Source: Acidobacteriota bacterium
Lineage (GTDB): Bacteria > Actinomycetota > Acidimicrobiia > ATN3
Assembly (NCBI GenBank): GCA_003577105.1
Contig: QEUQ01000025.1
Location: 1-35,484 of the forward strand
DNA length: 35,484 nucleotides
Direction: 5' to 3'
The position numbers were made by a program, and so were the translations under genes. Shown here in pieces: positions 17,148 to 24,470 of this stretch. Positions within the stretch are counted from its first letter, which is position 1, and each line of letters opens with the position of its first letter. Under the pieces are notes generated by a model. It worked only from the letters and a program-made list of their open reading frames with translations. It had not been told where the DNA came from and did no database searches.

Positions 17148-18404
17148 GTGAGCAAGCCAGTCAAGTCAACGCTTGATAACGGCATTCGAGTGGTATCTGA
17201 GTTCATGCCCGGAGTTCGGTCGGTGACCGTCGGATTCTGGGTAGGAGTCGGTTCTCGCGATGAGCCTGTTGAGCTTGGCGGAACAACACACTTCCTCGAA
17301 CATCTGCTCTTCAAAGGGACTGATAAGCGCACCGCTCTTGAGATTGCCGAAGAGATGGATGCCGTTGGGGGCGATCTCAACGCCTTCACGACGAAGGAGT
17401 TCACCTGTTACTACGCGCGCACCCTCGATGATGACCTGCCTCTCGCTCTTGACATACTGACTGACATCACATGCAATCCGGCCTTTCCAGAGGATGAGGT
17501 CGACATCGAGCGCGGCGTGATTCTTGAAGAGATTCGAGCTCATGAAGATGATCCAGCAGACGTTGCGCACGAGCTGTTCTACGCGGCGCTGTGGCCGACT
17601 CACCCCCTCGGGCGGCCGATTCTTGGTCAGGCGGAGACGATAGCGACGCTACCGCGGGCAGATATTGCCGACTACTTCCGTGACTACTACCTTCCCGAGA
17701 ACATGGTGATCTCGGCCGCCGGGAACGTTGAGCACGAGAATCTACTCGCGAGAGTCCATGAGGCGTTTGGCGCCATGTCTGGTGGCCGGGCACCAAGGGT
17801 CCACACGCCAGAAAATGAGGAAGTCACCGTTGCCATTACGGAGCGCTCGAGCGAACAGGCCCATCTCGTCTACGGGATGCCGGCGCTCGGGCATCGGGAT
17901 CCCGATCGCTACGCCTTGACTGTTATGAATCACATTCTCGGGGGGAGCATGTCGAGTCGCCTCTTTCAAGAAATTCGGGAAAAGCGGGGACTCGCATATT
18001 CGGTCTATTCCTACCGGTCCCTGTACGACGAGACCGGCACTTTCGGCGTTTACGCGGGCACGAAGCCGGACCAAGCGCACCAAGTTGCCGAACTGATCAT
18101 CAGCGAGCTTTCCAAGATCGCTGATTCAGGTGTGACAATCGAAGAACTCGAGCGAGCCAAGGGTCACGTCAGGGGATCGCTTGCCCTTTCAAACGAAGAC
18201 TCTGGATCGAGGATGAGCCGTATTGGAAGAGGCGAACTCGTTGCAGACGAACTCCTGACAATCGACGATCTTGTCGGCGTTGTCGACGCGGTGACCCAAG
18301 ACGACATCGCTCGGGTTACCGGTAGAGTTCTCGGTGACAGCCGGCGAGTTCTGGCAGTGGTCGGTCCGTTCCAAGAGGGCGCATTTGACTCGGTAATCAT
18401 GTGA
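17148..18404 (+). CDS. M16 family zinc peptidase (processing-peptidase-like)
   Basis: M16 peptidases cut short peptides and leader sequences inside a clam-shell chamber. The inverted zinc motif is present as HFLEH (His48, Glu51, His52), with the third ligand at about Glu128 in ERGVILEEIRAHEDDP, the 76-residue spacing of the family. The second half has the partner domain with RGLAYSVYSYRSLYDETGTFGVYAG. At 418 residues it is the single-chain half-size bacterial type. GTG 17148 is preceded by AAGAGG with 7 bases. Its place directly after pnp is shared with other Gram-positive bacteria. The substrate is not known. Confidence 0.92.
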   Translation: MSKPVKSTLDNGIRVVSEFMPGVRSVTVGFWVGVGSRDEPVELGGTTHFLEHLLFKGTDKRTALEIAEEMDAVGGDLNAFTTKEFTCYYARTLDDDLPLALDILTDITCNPAFPEDEVDIERGVILEEIRAHEDDPADVAHELFYAALWPTHPLGRPILGQAETIATLPRADIADYFRDYYLPENMVISAAGNVEHENLLARVHEAFGAMSGGRAPRVHTPENEEVTVAITERSSEQAHLVYGMPALGHRDPDRYALTVMNHILGGSMSSRLFQEIREKRGLAYSVYSYRSLYDETGTFGVYAGTKPDQAHQVAELIISELSKIADSGVTIEELERAKGHVRGSLALSNEDSGSRMSRIGRGELVADELLTIDDLVGVVDAVTQDDIARVTGRVLGDSRRVLAVVGPFQEGAFDSVIM

Positions 18405-18464
18405 CTGCCCCCGAACGGCCAACACCAGATTTGGCAGGCGGTAGGTCAACTGAGGAGTGATTCG

Positions 18465-19232
18465 GTGATCAAGGTCGGAGTTGTTGGAGCCGCAGGCAAG
18501 ATGGGCTCCGAAGTCTGCAAAGCGGTCGTTGCTGATTCGGGTACCGAACTTGCCGCTGCGGTTGACCCGTTCTCACCGGGCGCCCTGGTACACGGCGTGG
18601 TAGTGGAGTCCGATCTCAAGGCCTTGTCGGGCGCGGGCGTCGAAGTTGCCGTTGATTTCACTCATCCCAATGCGGTCTTTGAAAACGCCCTCCATTGCCT
18701 CGAAGCTGGAATTCATGTCGTCATAGGAACGACAGGGCTGGGCGAAGATGAGATTGGGACCATTGAGAAGGCGGCTGCCGACTCAGATGCAAATGCATTC
18801 ATCGCTCCAAACTTCGCAATCGGGGCGGTGCTGATGATGCAATTTGCCAAGGAGGCCGCTCGCCATTTCGAGCGGGCCGAGATCATCGAGCTGCATCACG
18901 ACCAAAAGGCCGATGCTCCATCTGGCACCGCGATCCGAACGGCGGAACTCATGGAAGCCGAACGCGGTGAGTGGCCAGAGCGACCTGATTCGGTCGAATC
19001 AATAAATGCCGTCCGCGGCGGCTTAGTAGGGGGAGTCCGAATTCATTCGGTGAGGCTCCCCGGTCTGGTTGCTCATCAAGAGGTTGTTCTTGGAACTGAT
19101 GGGCAGACTCTCACGATTCGCCATGACAGCACGGACCGCTCCAGCTTCATGCCGGGAGTGATTCTCGCAATCAAAGAGGTGGCACAGCGCCCCGGGCTGA
19201 CAGTGGGACTGGAGAGCCTTCTAGGTTTCTAA
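18465..19232 (+). CDS. dapB: 4-hydroxy-tetrahydrodipicolinate reductase
   Basis: DapB reduces hydroxy-tetrahydrodipicolinate in the lysine/diaminopimelate pathway, which feeds peptidoglycan. The 255 residues show the Rossmann motif VGAAGKMG (about 7-14), VAVDFTHPNAV, VIGTTG, APNFAIG and the signature ELHHDQKADAPSGTA with catalytic His and Lys. GTG 18465 is preceded by GAGGAG with 7 bases. It is the last of the long plus-strand housekeeping run and is followed at once by a G+C-rich hairpin. Confidence 0.95.
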   Translation: MIKVGVVGAAGKMGSEVCKAVVADSGTELAAAVDPFSPGALVHGVVVESDLKALSGAGVEVAVDFTHPNAVFENALHCLEAGIHVVIGTTGLGEDEIGTIEKAAADSDANAFIAPNFAIGAVLMMQFAKEAARHFERAEIIELHHDQKADAPSGTAIRTAELMEAERGEWPERPDSVESINAVRGGLVGGVRIHSVRLPGLVAHQEVVLGTDGQTLTIRHDSTDRSSFMPGVILAIKEVAQRPGLTVGLESLLGF

Positions 19233-19234
19233 GT

Positions 19235-19263
19235 CGCCCGATCCTGCCGGGCGCGCCGGGCGA
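19235..19263 (+). terminator. G+C-rich hairpin after dapB
   Basis: CGCCCG (19235-19240) pairs with CGGGCG (19248-19253) over a 7-base loop, and alternatively TCGCCCG pairs with CGGGCGA at 19257-19263. There is no T-run, so this would be a hairpin-only terminator or an mRNA 3' end stabiliser. It lies 2 bases after the dapB stop. Confidence 0.45.
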
Positions 19264-19346
19264 AAGTCCGACCCGCTCAAGCGACTCGGTGGCGTGTGCC
19301 GATTCAAGTGCATCAAACCGAGTCGCGAATTTGTGAGCTGATCCAG

Positions 19347-21575
19347 GTGAAGCATCACTTCATAAGGGGTATTGCCGTCGTAGTGGCGTTTGTAGCTCAG
19401 GTTGCCGTTGTGCCAACGGGGGCGTCCCTTGCTGGAGGGTCAACAGGTTGCCAAGGCACAGGTGAGCCGGCGCATTTGGCTGAAGGCTCAACCGGGAACG
19501 GATTTCGCGAATGGGTTTTGCTTGCCAATCCTTCGCTAACAGAGCCAGCCGAGGCCTGCATCACCTACCTGACTGGCGGAGGCCCCGTCGCCGGAGGCCA
19601 AGTCTCAGTACCGCCTCGCTCCCGGCGCTCAATCGACGTGAACGCGGCCTTGACGGCGAATTCCGTTTCCACCGTAGTCGAGTCGCTTTCGGGGCGAATA
19701 GTTGCCGAGCGATCAATGTCAAACAGCAATGACGGGCTCAAAGGCGCTCACGCGGGCAAGCAGACACCGGAGCCTCGCGATCGTTGGTACCTGCCTGAGG
19801 GATCTACTCTGGGTGGGACTACGACGTGGATTCTGATTTCCAATCCCGCCGATGAGGCTGTCGAGATCACGGCGACTTTTCTGACGGGCGCGGGCGCGGT
19901 TGATGGTCCGAAGTTCTCGATACCGCCATTGACTCGCAAGTCAGTGCGCGCGAATGACTTCGTGAGCAGTTATGACGTCGCCACCGAAATCGTTGCGTCG
20001 GGTGGTGTGCTAGCAGAGAGAGCGACCTATCTCGCGCATTCGGGCCTGGCCGGTTCGACAGCGTCGCCTGGAACGGCGAGCCCCGCGAAGGAGTGGTATT
20101 TCAGCGAAGGCGCAACGGCAGGGGGATTCGAGACATGGATACTTGTCGCGAACCCGTCAGAGACCGAAACAGCCGCTGTCGCGCTCGAACACATAACCAA
20201 ATCGGCAAGCTTCCCTGGGGCGTCGATACAGATTCCGCCGCGATCTCGCCGAAGTGTGAGACTCGGCGCGTTTGTGACTTCGTACCATGTCGCGACGATC
20301 GTGAGATCCAGTGTTGCTGTCGTGACTGAGCGCGCAATGTACTCGGATCACCCGCAACTCGGGCGCGGGTCAGCAACCTCCGAAGGGTCGAGCGAGCTGG
20401 GCAAGCGCTGGCTATTTGCGGAGGGTGCCACCACCGGGGGCTACGAGACTTGGCTCCTGATCTCGAATCCTGGCGTGAGCGAAACGGCGGAGGTCGCCAT
20501 CAGCTACTTGACGACTTCCGGTGGAATAGACGGCCCGTCGGTCTCGGTCTTGCCCGGGCGGCGAGCTTCGATCCGTGTTGATGACTCGATCACCTCATTT
20601 GACGTGGGTATTGATATCTCAGTCGTCGACGGCCCGCCGGTGATGGCCGAGCGAAGCATCTTCACTCCCTCGGGCCCAGGTCGTGATCTGACAACTGGCC
20701 CCGGACTAATCTTGGATGAGCATCCGGCGCTCAATTCTGATCCTGTGGTGATTGCCGTCGGCGATGCTGCCTGCGATCCGACCAGTCCGAATTTCAACGG
20801 GGGAGTCGGCATCGGAGATGCATGCCGGCAATTGGCAACATCTGACATTGCACTCAGTGAGTCCGCATCCGCTGTTCTCATGCTTGGCGACGCGCAGTAC
20901 GAGACCGGTGCGCTTCCTGCTTTCATGGCTTCTTATGAGCCGAGCTGGGGAAGGCTGAAGTCGATCACTCGTCCGGCGCCGGGCAATCATGAGTACTTCT
21001 ACGGTTCAGCAGATGGCTACTACACCTATTTCGGTGACAGCGCGGGCGATCCTGCGAAGGGTTGGTACAGCTTCGACATTGGTGCCTGGCACCTCGTTGC
21101 TCTCAATTCCAACTGTGGTTACGTGGGTGGCTGTGGCGCGGGTTCAGCTCAGGAGGTGTGGTTGAGAGCCGATCTTGCGGCACATTCGAATCAGTGCACA
21201 CTCGCGTATTGGCATCATCCGCGTTTCAGTTCAGGTCAACACGGCGAGAACCCGAGCATGGACGCTTTCTGGCGAGCTTTGCACGATGCGGGCGCAGACC
21301 TGATTCTTGGCGGCCATGATCACAACTACGAAAGGTTCGCCCCTCAGACCCCCGATTCAGTCTCCGATTCAGCGGGCGGCATTCGGGAGTTCGTTGTGGG
21401 AACAGGGGGTAAAGACCTTCGCTCGAGATCGTTTACCCCTGCTCACAGCGAGGTCTACGACTACTCCGCTCCTGGAGTGCTCAAGCTGACACTGCGGCCC
21501 AGTGGATACGACTGGGAGTTCAAGGCAATCCCAGGGGAGCTCTTTGCCGACTCCGGATCCGCGAGCTGCCATTGA
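19347..21575 (+). CDS. Secreted four-repeat protein with C-terminal metallophosphoesterase
   Basis: GTG 19347 gives a good signal peptide (KHHFIRGIAVVVAFVAQVAV, cleavage near GASLAGG); the frame opens earlier at 19296. Four repeats of about 105 residues follow, each starting like WYLPEGSTLGGTTTWILISN and containing a IPPRSRRSVR-type turn and an AERxMY end. They look like beta-rich modules of actinobacterial surface proteins. The last 280 residues are a calcineurin-like phosphoesterase with VAVGDAACD-type metal motif (VIAVGDAACD), LGDAQYETG, GNHEYFYG, WHHPRFSSG and GGHDHNYERF, closest in style to purple-acid-phosphatase-like enzymes. It probably hydrolyses extracellular phosphate esters; the repeats may bind wall or surface polymers (inference). 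Confidence 0.85.
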   Translation: MKHHFIRGIAVVVAFVAQVAVVPTGASLAGGSTGCQGTGEPAHLAEGSTGNGFREWVLLANPSLTEPAEACITYLTGGGPVAGGQVSVPPRSRRSIDVNAALTANSVSTVVESLSGRIVAERSMSNSNDGLKGAHAGKQTPEPRDRWYLPEGSTLGGTTTWILISNPADEAVEITATFLTGAGAVDGPKFSIPPLTRKSVRANDFVSSYDVATEIVASGGVLAERATYLAHSGLAGSTASPGTASPAKEWYFSEGATAGGFETWILVANPSETETAAVALEHITKSASFPGASIQIPPRSRRSVRLGAFVTSYHVATIVRSSVAVVTERAMYSDHPQLGRGSATSEGSSELGKRWLFAEGATTGGYETWLLISNPGVSETAEVAISYLTTSGGIDGPSVSVLPGRRASIRVDDSITSFDVGIDISVVDGPPVMAERSIFTPSGPGRDLTTGPGLILDEHPALNSDPVVIAVGDAACDPTSPNFNGGVGIGDACRQLATSDIALSESASAVLMLGDAQYETGALPAFMASYEPSWGRLKSITRPAPGNHEYFYGSADGYYTYFGDSAGDPAKGWYSFDIGAWHLVALNSNCGYVGGCGAGSAQEVWLRADLAAHSNQCTLAYWHHPRFSSGQHGENPSMDAFWRALHDAGADLILGGHDHNYERFAPQTPDSVSDSAGGIREFVVGTGGKDLRSRSFTPAHSEVYDYSAPGVLKLTLRPSGYDWEFKAIPGELFADSGSASCH

Positions 21576-21770
21576 AGAATCCAGGCCACCGATTGCCCAG
21601 TAAGTATTGAAGTATGAAATTAGTCACTTCGTGCGGAGATGAGCGCTGGCGCAGTTGTGCGCGCAAACCTGCAAACTCTCACACAACGTGCCGCAGACCA
21701 GACTACACCATATAAACCAGCAGGTCAACACATATAAGCGATATAGCCATGTGTAGATGCACTAATTCTG

Positions 21771-21799
21771 CTATTCCTAGCTAGAATAGCTAGGAATAG
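21771..21799. repeat. Perfect 12-bp inverted repeat upstream of tetR
   Basis: CTATTCCTAGCT (21771-21782) and AGCTAGGAATAG (21788-21799) are exact reverse complements around AGAAT. It sits in an A+T-rich stretch unlike the surrounding genome, between the phosphoesterase gene and the tetR promoter. It could be a regulator site or a transcript hairpin; there is no T-run. A second shorter dyad, ACACAT/ATGTGT (21728-21733, 21749-21754), lies just upstream. Confidence 0.7.
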
Positions 21800-21821
21800 T
21801 CTGCCACTAAATGCCGCACTC

Positions 21822-21851
21822 TTGACGATGAGACAAGAACTCAACTATTGT
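21822..21851 (+). promoter_or_regulatory. Predicted promoter of tetR-diiron operon
   Basis: TTGACG (21822-21827), 18 bases, TATTGT (21846-21851). The -35 is 5 of 6 and the -10 is 4 of 6 to the sigma-70 consensus. A dyad overlaps its spacer and -10. Confidence 0.5.
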
Positions 21852-21855
21852 CTCA
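21829..21855. promoter_or_regulatory. Operator-like dyad overlapping the tetR promoter
   Basis: TGAGACAA (21829-21836) and TTGTCTCA (21848-21855) are perfect 8-bp reverse complements separated by 11 bases. The site covers the promoter spacer and the -10 hexamer, the usual place for a TetR autorepressor operator. The regulator is encoded about 50 bases downstream, so self-control is likely but inferred. Confidence 0.55.
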
Positions 21856-21865
21856 GTTGTAACAG

Positions 21866-21902
21866 GGCACGCTACTGAGGGAAAGATGCCTCTCAGCGTG
21901 CC
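21866..21902 (+). repeat. Inverted repeat in the tetR leader
   Basis: GGCACGCT (21866-21873) pairs perfectly with AGCGTGCC (21895-21902), and GAGG with CCTC inside. The stem ends 3 bases before ATG 21906, so in RNA it would occupy the ribosome landing zone of that start. Confidence 0.5.
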
Positions 21903-21905
21903 GAG

Positions 21906-22592
21906 ATGGTTGGGCCGGCCGCAGTCGTTGAGGAAGTACGCCAGTTGGTTGACCTGGCCACGGTGGCCTACATGCCAGATGCTCATGTTCGGATCCGGCG
22001 CGATTCTGAAGTGAGTGAGCGGATATGCCGCGCGGCCATTACCTGCTTTGAGCGCTTTGGCGTAAGAAAGACATCGCTGGAGGACATTGCCGGGGAAGCC
22101 CAGTGTTCTAGGGCGACGATCTACAGGTACTTCGAGGGCAAGGACTCAATTGTTCTCGAGACTCTTAGGCGTGAGGCCGTCAGCTTCTTCTCAATCCTCG
22201 CGGATCGCCTCGAAACCGTTGACACTTTTGAGGAGCTGTTTGCCGAGGCAGCGACTACCTCTGCCGAGGTGATCGGAAACCACCGCCTCCTTAACGTGAT
22301 GATTGAAGTCGAGCCACAGCTGCTCCTTCCTCACGTTGCATTTGGCCCCTCTAACGCCGTCGAGATTGCATCAACCTTCCTTGCGCCCTACATGGCGCGC
22401 TTGCGCGACTCGGGCGACATCGGTGATGTCGACGTAGAACGCGCATCCGAATGGATTGTGCGGACAGTGCTGAGCTATCTGCTCACACCTAGCCGCACAC
22501 TTGACCTCTCCGATCGCCAGCAGGTGACGGAGCTTGCCCGCTGCTACTTGAGGCCGGCATTGGGTTGTGGCGCACCAATCAACAACGAATAG
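21906..22592 (+). CDS. TetR family transcriptional regulator
   Basis: The 228 residues have a TetR N-terminal helix-turn-helix (RICRAAITCFERFGVRKTSL, then EDIAGEAQCSRATIYRYFEG at about 60-80) and a variable helical ligand domain. The family-like part starts about 35 residues in; ATG 21972 or GTG 21963 are alternatives to ATG 21906, and none has a clear ribosome binding site. Immediately upstream lie a promoter and dyads that look like its own operator. The stop is 13 bases before the preferred start of a diiron ferritin-like gene, so regulator and oxidase-like protein probably share a transcript. The ligand is unknown. Confidence 0.88.
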   Translation: MVGPAAVVEEVRQLVDLATVAYMPDAHVRIRRDSEVSERICRAAITCFERFGVRKTSLEDIAGEAQCSRATIYRYFEGKDSIVLETLRREAVSFFSILADRLETVDTFEELFAEAATTSAEVIGNHRLLNVMIEVEPQLLLPHVAFGPSNAVEIASTFLAPYMARLRDSGDIGDVDVERASEWIVRTVLSYLLTPSRTLDLSDRQQVTELARCYLRPALGCGAPINNE

Positions 22593-22605
22593 AGAGGACC
22601 AGGAA

Positions 22606-23721
22606 ATGGCCGATCAACTTGCATCGCTCTATAGCGAGGAGGACGCCAAGCTTCTTCGGGCGGCGACCGACATAGAGACAATCATTGAGAAGCGGGCCGA
22701 CTGGGATGAGACGGTCCATACGGTCGAGCAGAATTGCGACACCATCTTCACTTGGGACTACGAGCAGGCGCGTCCTGGCCTCATGAAGCTCTATGAGAAG
22801 GCCAAGACCTCACAGTGGAACGTATCGACCGACATTGACTGGTCCATCGAAGTCGACCCCGAGCGAATTGCGTCATCTGCTCCTGATCCACGTTTTGCCG
22901 TGATGCAAAACGTTGATTTGTCTGGCACGCCGTTTGGAAAGTTCGGCGAGAAGGAGTGGACTGAGCTCAACGTGGAGAGCCAGAACTGGATGCTCAGTCA
23001 GTTCCTTCACGGCGAGCAGGGCGCACTGCTATGCACGGCGAAGATCGTCGAGACAGTTCCGTGGATTGACGCGAAGTACTACGCGTCAACTCAGGTCATG
23101 GATGAAGCTCGTCACGTCGAGGTATTTGGGCGCTATCTGAAAGAGAAGCTTGGTGGCGAGTATCCGGTCAACGCACACCTGCGTGGTCTTCTCGACGCGA
23201 TCATTGAAGATCACCGTTGGGATATGACCTACCTCGGCATGCAGATAATGGTCGAAGGCCTGGCCCTGGCGGCCTTCGGTTTCATTCATAGCATGACTCC
23301 TGATCCGCTGCTCAAGGAGATCTTGCGCTATGTGATGAGCGACGAGGCGAGACACGTCGCATTCGGCGTGCTGTCGCTGAAAGAGATCTATCAGGACATG
23401 ACTGCGGCCGAGATCCGGGACCGGCAGGAATTCGCGTATGAAGCCGCGGTGTCGATGCGGGACCGTTTCCTACAGCAAGAGGTCTGGGAGAAGATGGGCT
23501 TGCCGGTCAAGGAGTGCGTTGAGCTCGCATTCGTCTCTCCCACTCGGATCGAGTTTCAAAAGATGCTCTTCTCTAAGATCGTCCCCAACCTCAAGAAGCT
23601 TGGGCTTCTCGAAGGCTGGCTCCGGGAGAAGTTTGCCGACCTTGGAGTTCTTCAGTTCGAGAATGCGCCAGACACCGAAATCGAGTACGAGGCATTTCAG
23701 GTAGTGGGCGTGAGCGCCTAG
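22606..23721 (+). CDS. Diiron ferritin-like / R2-like oxidoreductase
   Basis: The 371 residues form a ferritin-like four-helix protein with a full set of diiron ligands in order: Glu137 (HGEQG), Glu167 and His170 (MDEARHVEV), Glu217 (MVEGLAL), Glu247 and His250 (SDEARHVAFG). The two-iron pattern of ribonucleotide reductase R2, AurF-type N-oxygenases and related oxidases is satisfied, but size and motifs do not fit a class I R2 subunit. Function and substrate are unknown. An upstream GTG at 22567 exists; ATG 22606 follows GAGAGG and AGGA elements and starts the family-like sequence. It shares many motifs with the gene at 31482, and lies just after tetR. Confidence 0.85.
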   Translation: MADQLASLYSEEDAKLLRAATDIETIIEKRADWDETVHTVEQNCDTIFTWDYEQARPGLMKLYEKAKTSQWNVSTDIDWSIEVDPERIASSAPDPRFAVMQNVDLSGTPFGKFGEKEWTELNVESQNWMLSQFLHGEQGALLCTAKIVETVPWIDAKYYASTQVMDEARHVEVFGRYLKEKLGGEYPVNAHLRGLLDAIIEDHRWDMTYLGMQIMVEGLALAAFGFIHSMTPDPLLKEILRYVMSDEARHVAFGVLSLKEIYQDMTAAEIRDRQEFAYEAAVSMRDRFLQQEVWEKMGLPVKECVELAFVSPTRIEFQKMLFSKIVPNLKKLGLLEGWLREKFADLGVLQFENAPDTEIEYEAFQVVGVSA

Positions 23722-23745
23722 CACAAGCGAAAGGCGCGCGCTCAC
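23710..23745 (+). terminator. Hairpin over the stop codon of the first diiron gene
   Basis: GTGAGCGC (23710-23717) pairs with GCGCTCAC (23738-23745), a perfect 8-bp stem around 20 bases that contain the TAG stop; GCGCC/GGCGC offers an alternative inner pairing. No T-run follows, so it is a weak intrinsic terminator or a 3' stabiliser. Confidence 0.4.
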
Positions 23746-23761
23746 GGGCGGTTGTTGCCTA

Positions 23762-23767
23762 TAGAAT
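23762..23767 (+). promoter_or_regulatory. Possible -10 for the membrane-anchored hypothetical gene
   Basis: TAGAAT within TATAGAAT (23760-23767) matches the -10 consensus at 5 of 6, but no -35 is visible. A dyad CCACGG/CCGTGG (23791-23796, 23810-23815) lies between it and the gene. Confidence 0.3.
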
Positions 23768-23842
23768 TCGCAGCCTGCTAGCTGGGACTGCCACGGGTCG
23801 CTCTTGGCGCCGTGGTGAGATGCAGGCAAGGGATTTCAAGCG

Positions 23843-24403
23843 TTGCTTTTTGCCGTCACAGTTGAATCAGTTCTACTTGTCCTCCTCATTATTGGGGTGG
23901 CAGCTGGACTGGGGATATACCGAGTGCTGCTCGCGAAGCGTCGCGTCAGCCAGTGGAGGAAGGGTCACGGTCCGGGGCACGAGTCCTTCATTGAGCTTCC
24001 GTACAAGCGCGACGCGGTGTTCGCGATAGCAGGCGAAATTCTCGGATCCGAGTACACGGTGACAACGGTTGCCCGTGTTGAAAGGCTGCTACTGGGCGAG
24101 AAGTCCGGTGGTAAACGCGTTGAGCGTGTCACCGTTCGCGTAGCTCCGACTCTTGAGGGTTGCGAAGTCATATTCGTGCGATTGGGCCCTGGATGGAAGT
24201 CAATGCCGGCAGGTACCAACAGCCCTGAGGCCGAACGCTTCTTCGGAGCACTCACGGCGCGCCTTGGTATGACTACGCAGGTGGGCGCTCCGCAACAACT
24301 CCAGCCGGGAGCTCAGGCGCCTGCCCAACCTGCACCTTTGGCGCATGCGCCGGAGCAGCCGTATCAAGGAGGCGCGCCGGGCGGGGGCTATCCGACCCAG
24401 TAG
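23843..24403 (+). CDS. Hypothetical membrane-anchored protein with Pro/Gln/Gly tail
   Basis: I do not recognise this 186-residue protein. One N-terminal membrane segment (VESVLLVLLIIGVAAGLGIY, about 7-26) is followed by a basic stretch (LLAKRRVSQWRKGHG), placing the rest in the cytoplasm by the positive-inside rule. A compact domain of about 100 residues follows (ELPYKRDAVFAIAGEILGSE to RFFGALTARLG), with alternating strand-like segments. The last 40 residues are Pro/Ala/Gln/Gly-rich and end GGGYPTQ. The only start in the frame is TTG 23843. It converges on the Pro/Ala-rich gene of the minus strand, 67 bases away, which also has a Pro-rich tail. Confidence 0.6.
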   Translation: MLFAVTVESVLLVLLIIGVAAGLGIYRVLLAKRRVSQWRKGHGPGHESFIELPYKRDAVFAIAGEILGSEYTVTTVARVERLLLGEKSGGKRVERVTVRVAPTLEGCEVIFVRLGPGWKSMPAGTNSPEAERFFGALTARLGMTTQVGAPQQLQPGAQAPAQPAPLAHAPEQPYQGGAPGGGYPTQ

Positions 24404-24470
24404 CGTTCAGATCTTGGTCGCTCGGACCTCGGTCGCCTAGACGACTTGGAGCGTCAGAGCGCGTTGGGAC

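Noticed and set aside
16360-17151. Open frames on both strands through the pnp tail (Arg/His-rich and Val/Glu/Ala-rich)
   Set aside because: They result from reading the 48-bp and Gly-Arg repeats out of frame.
22606-23721. Class I ribonucleotide reductase R2 (nrdB/nrdF)
   Set aside because: The diiron ligands fit, but there is no nrdA/nrdE partner and the surrounding motifs and paralogue differ from R2.
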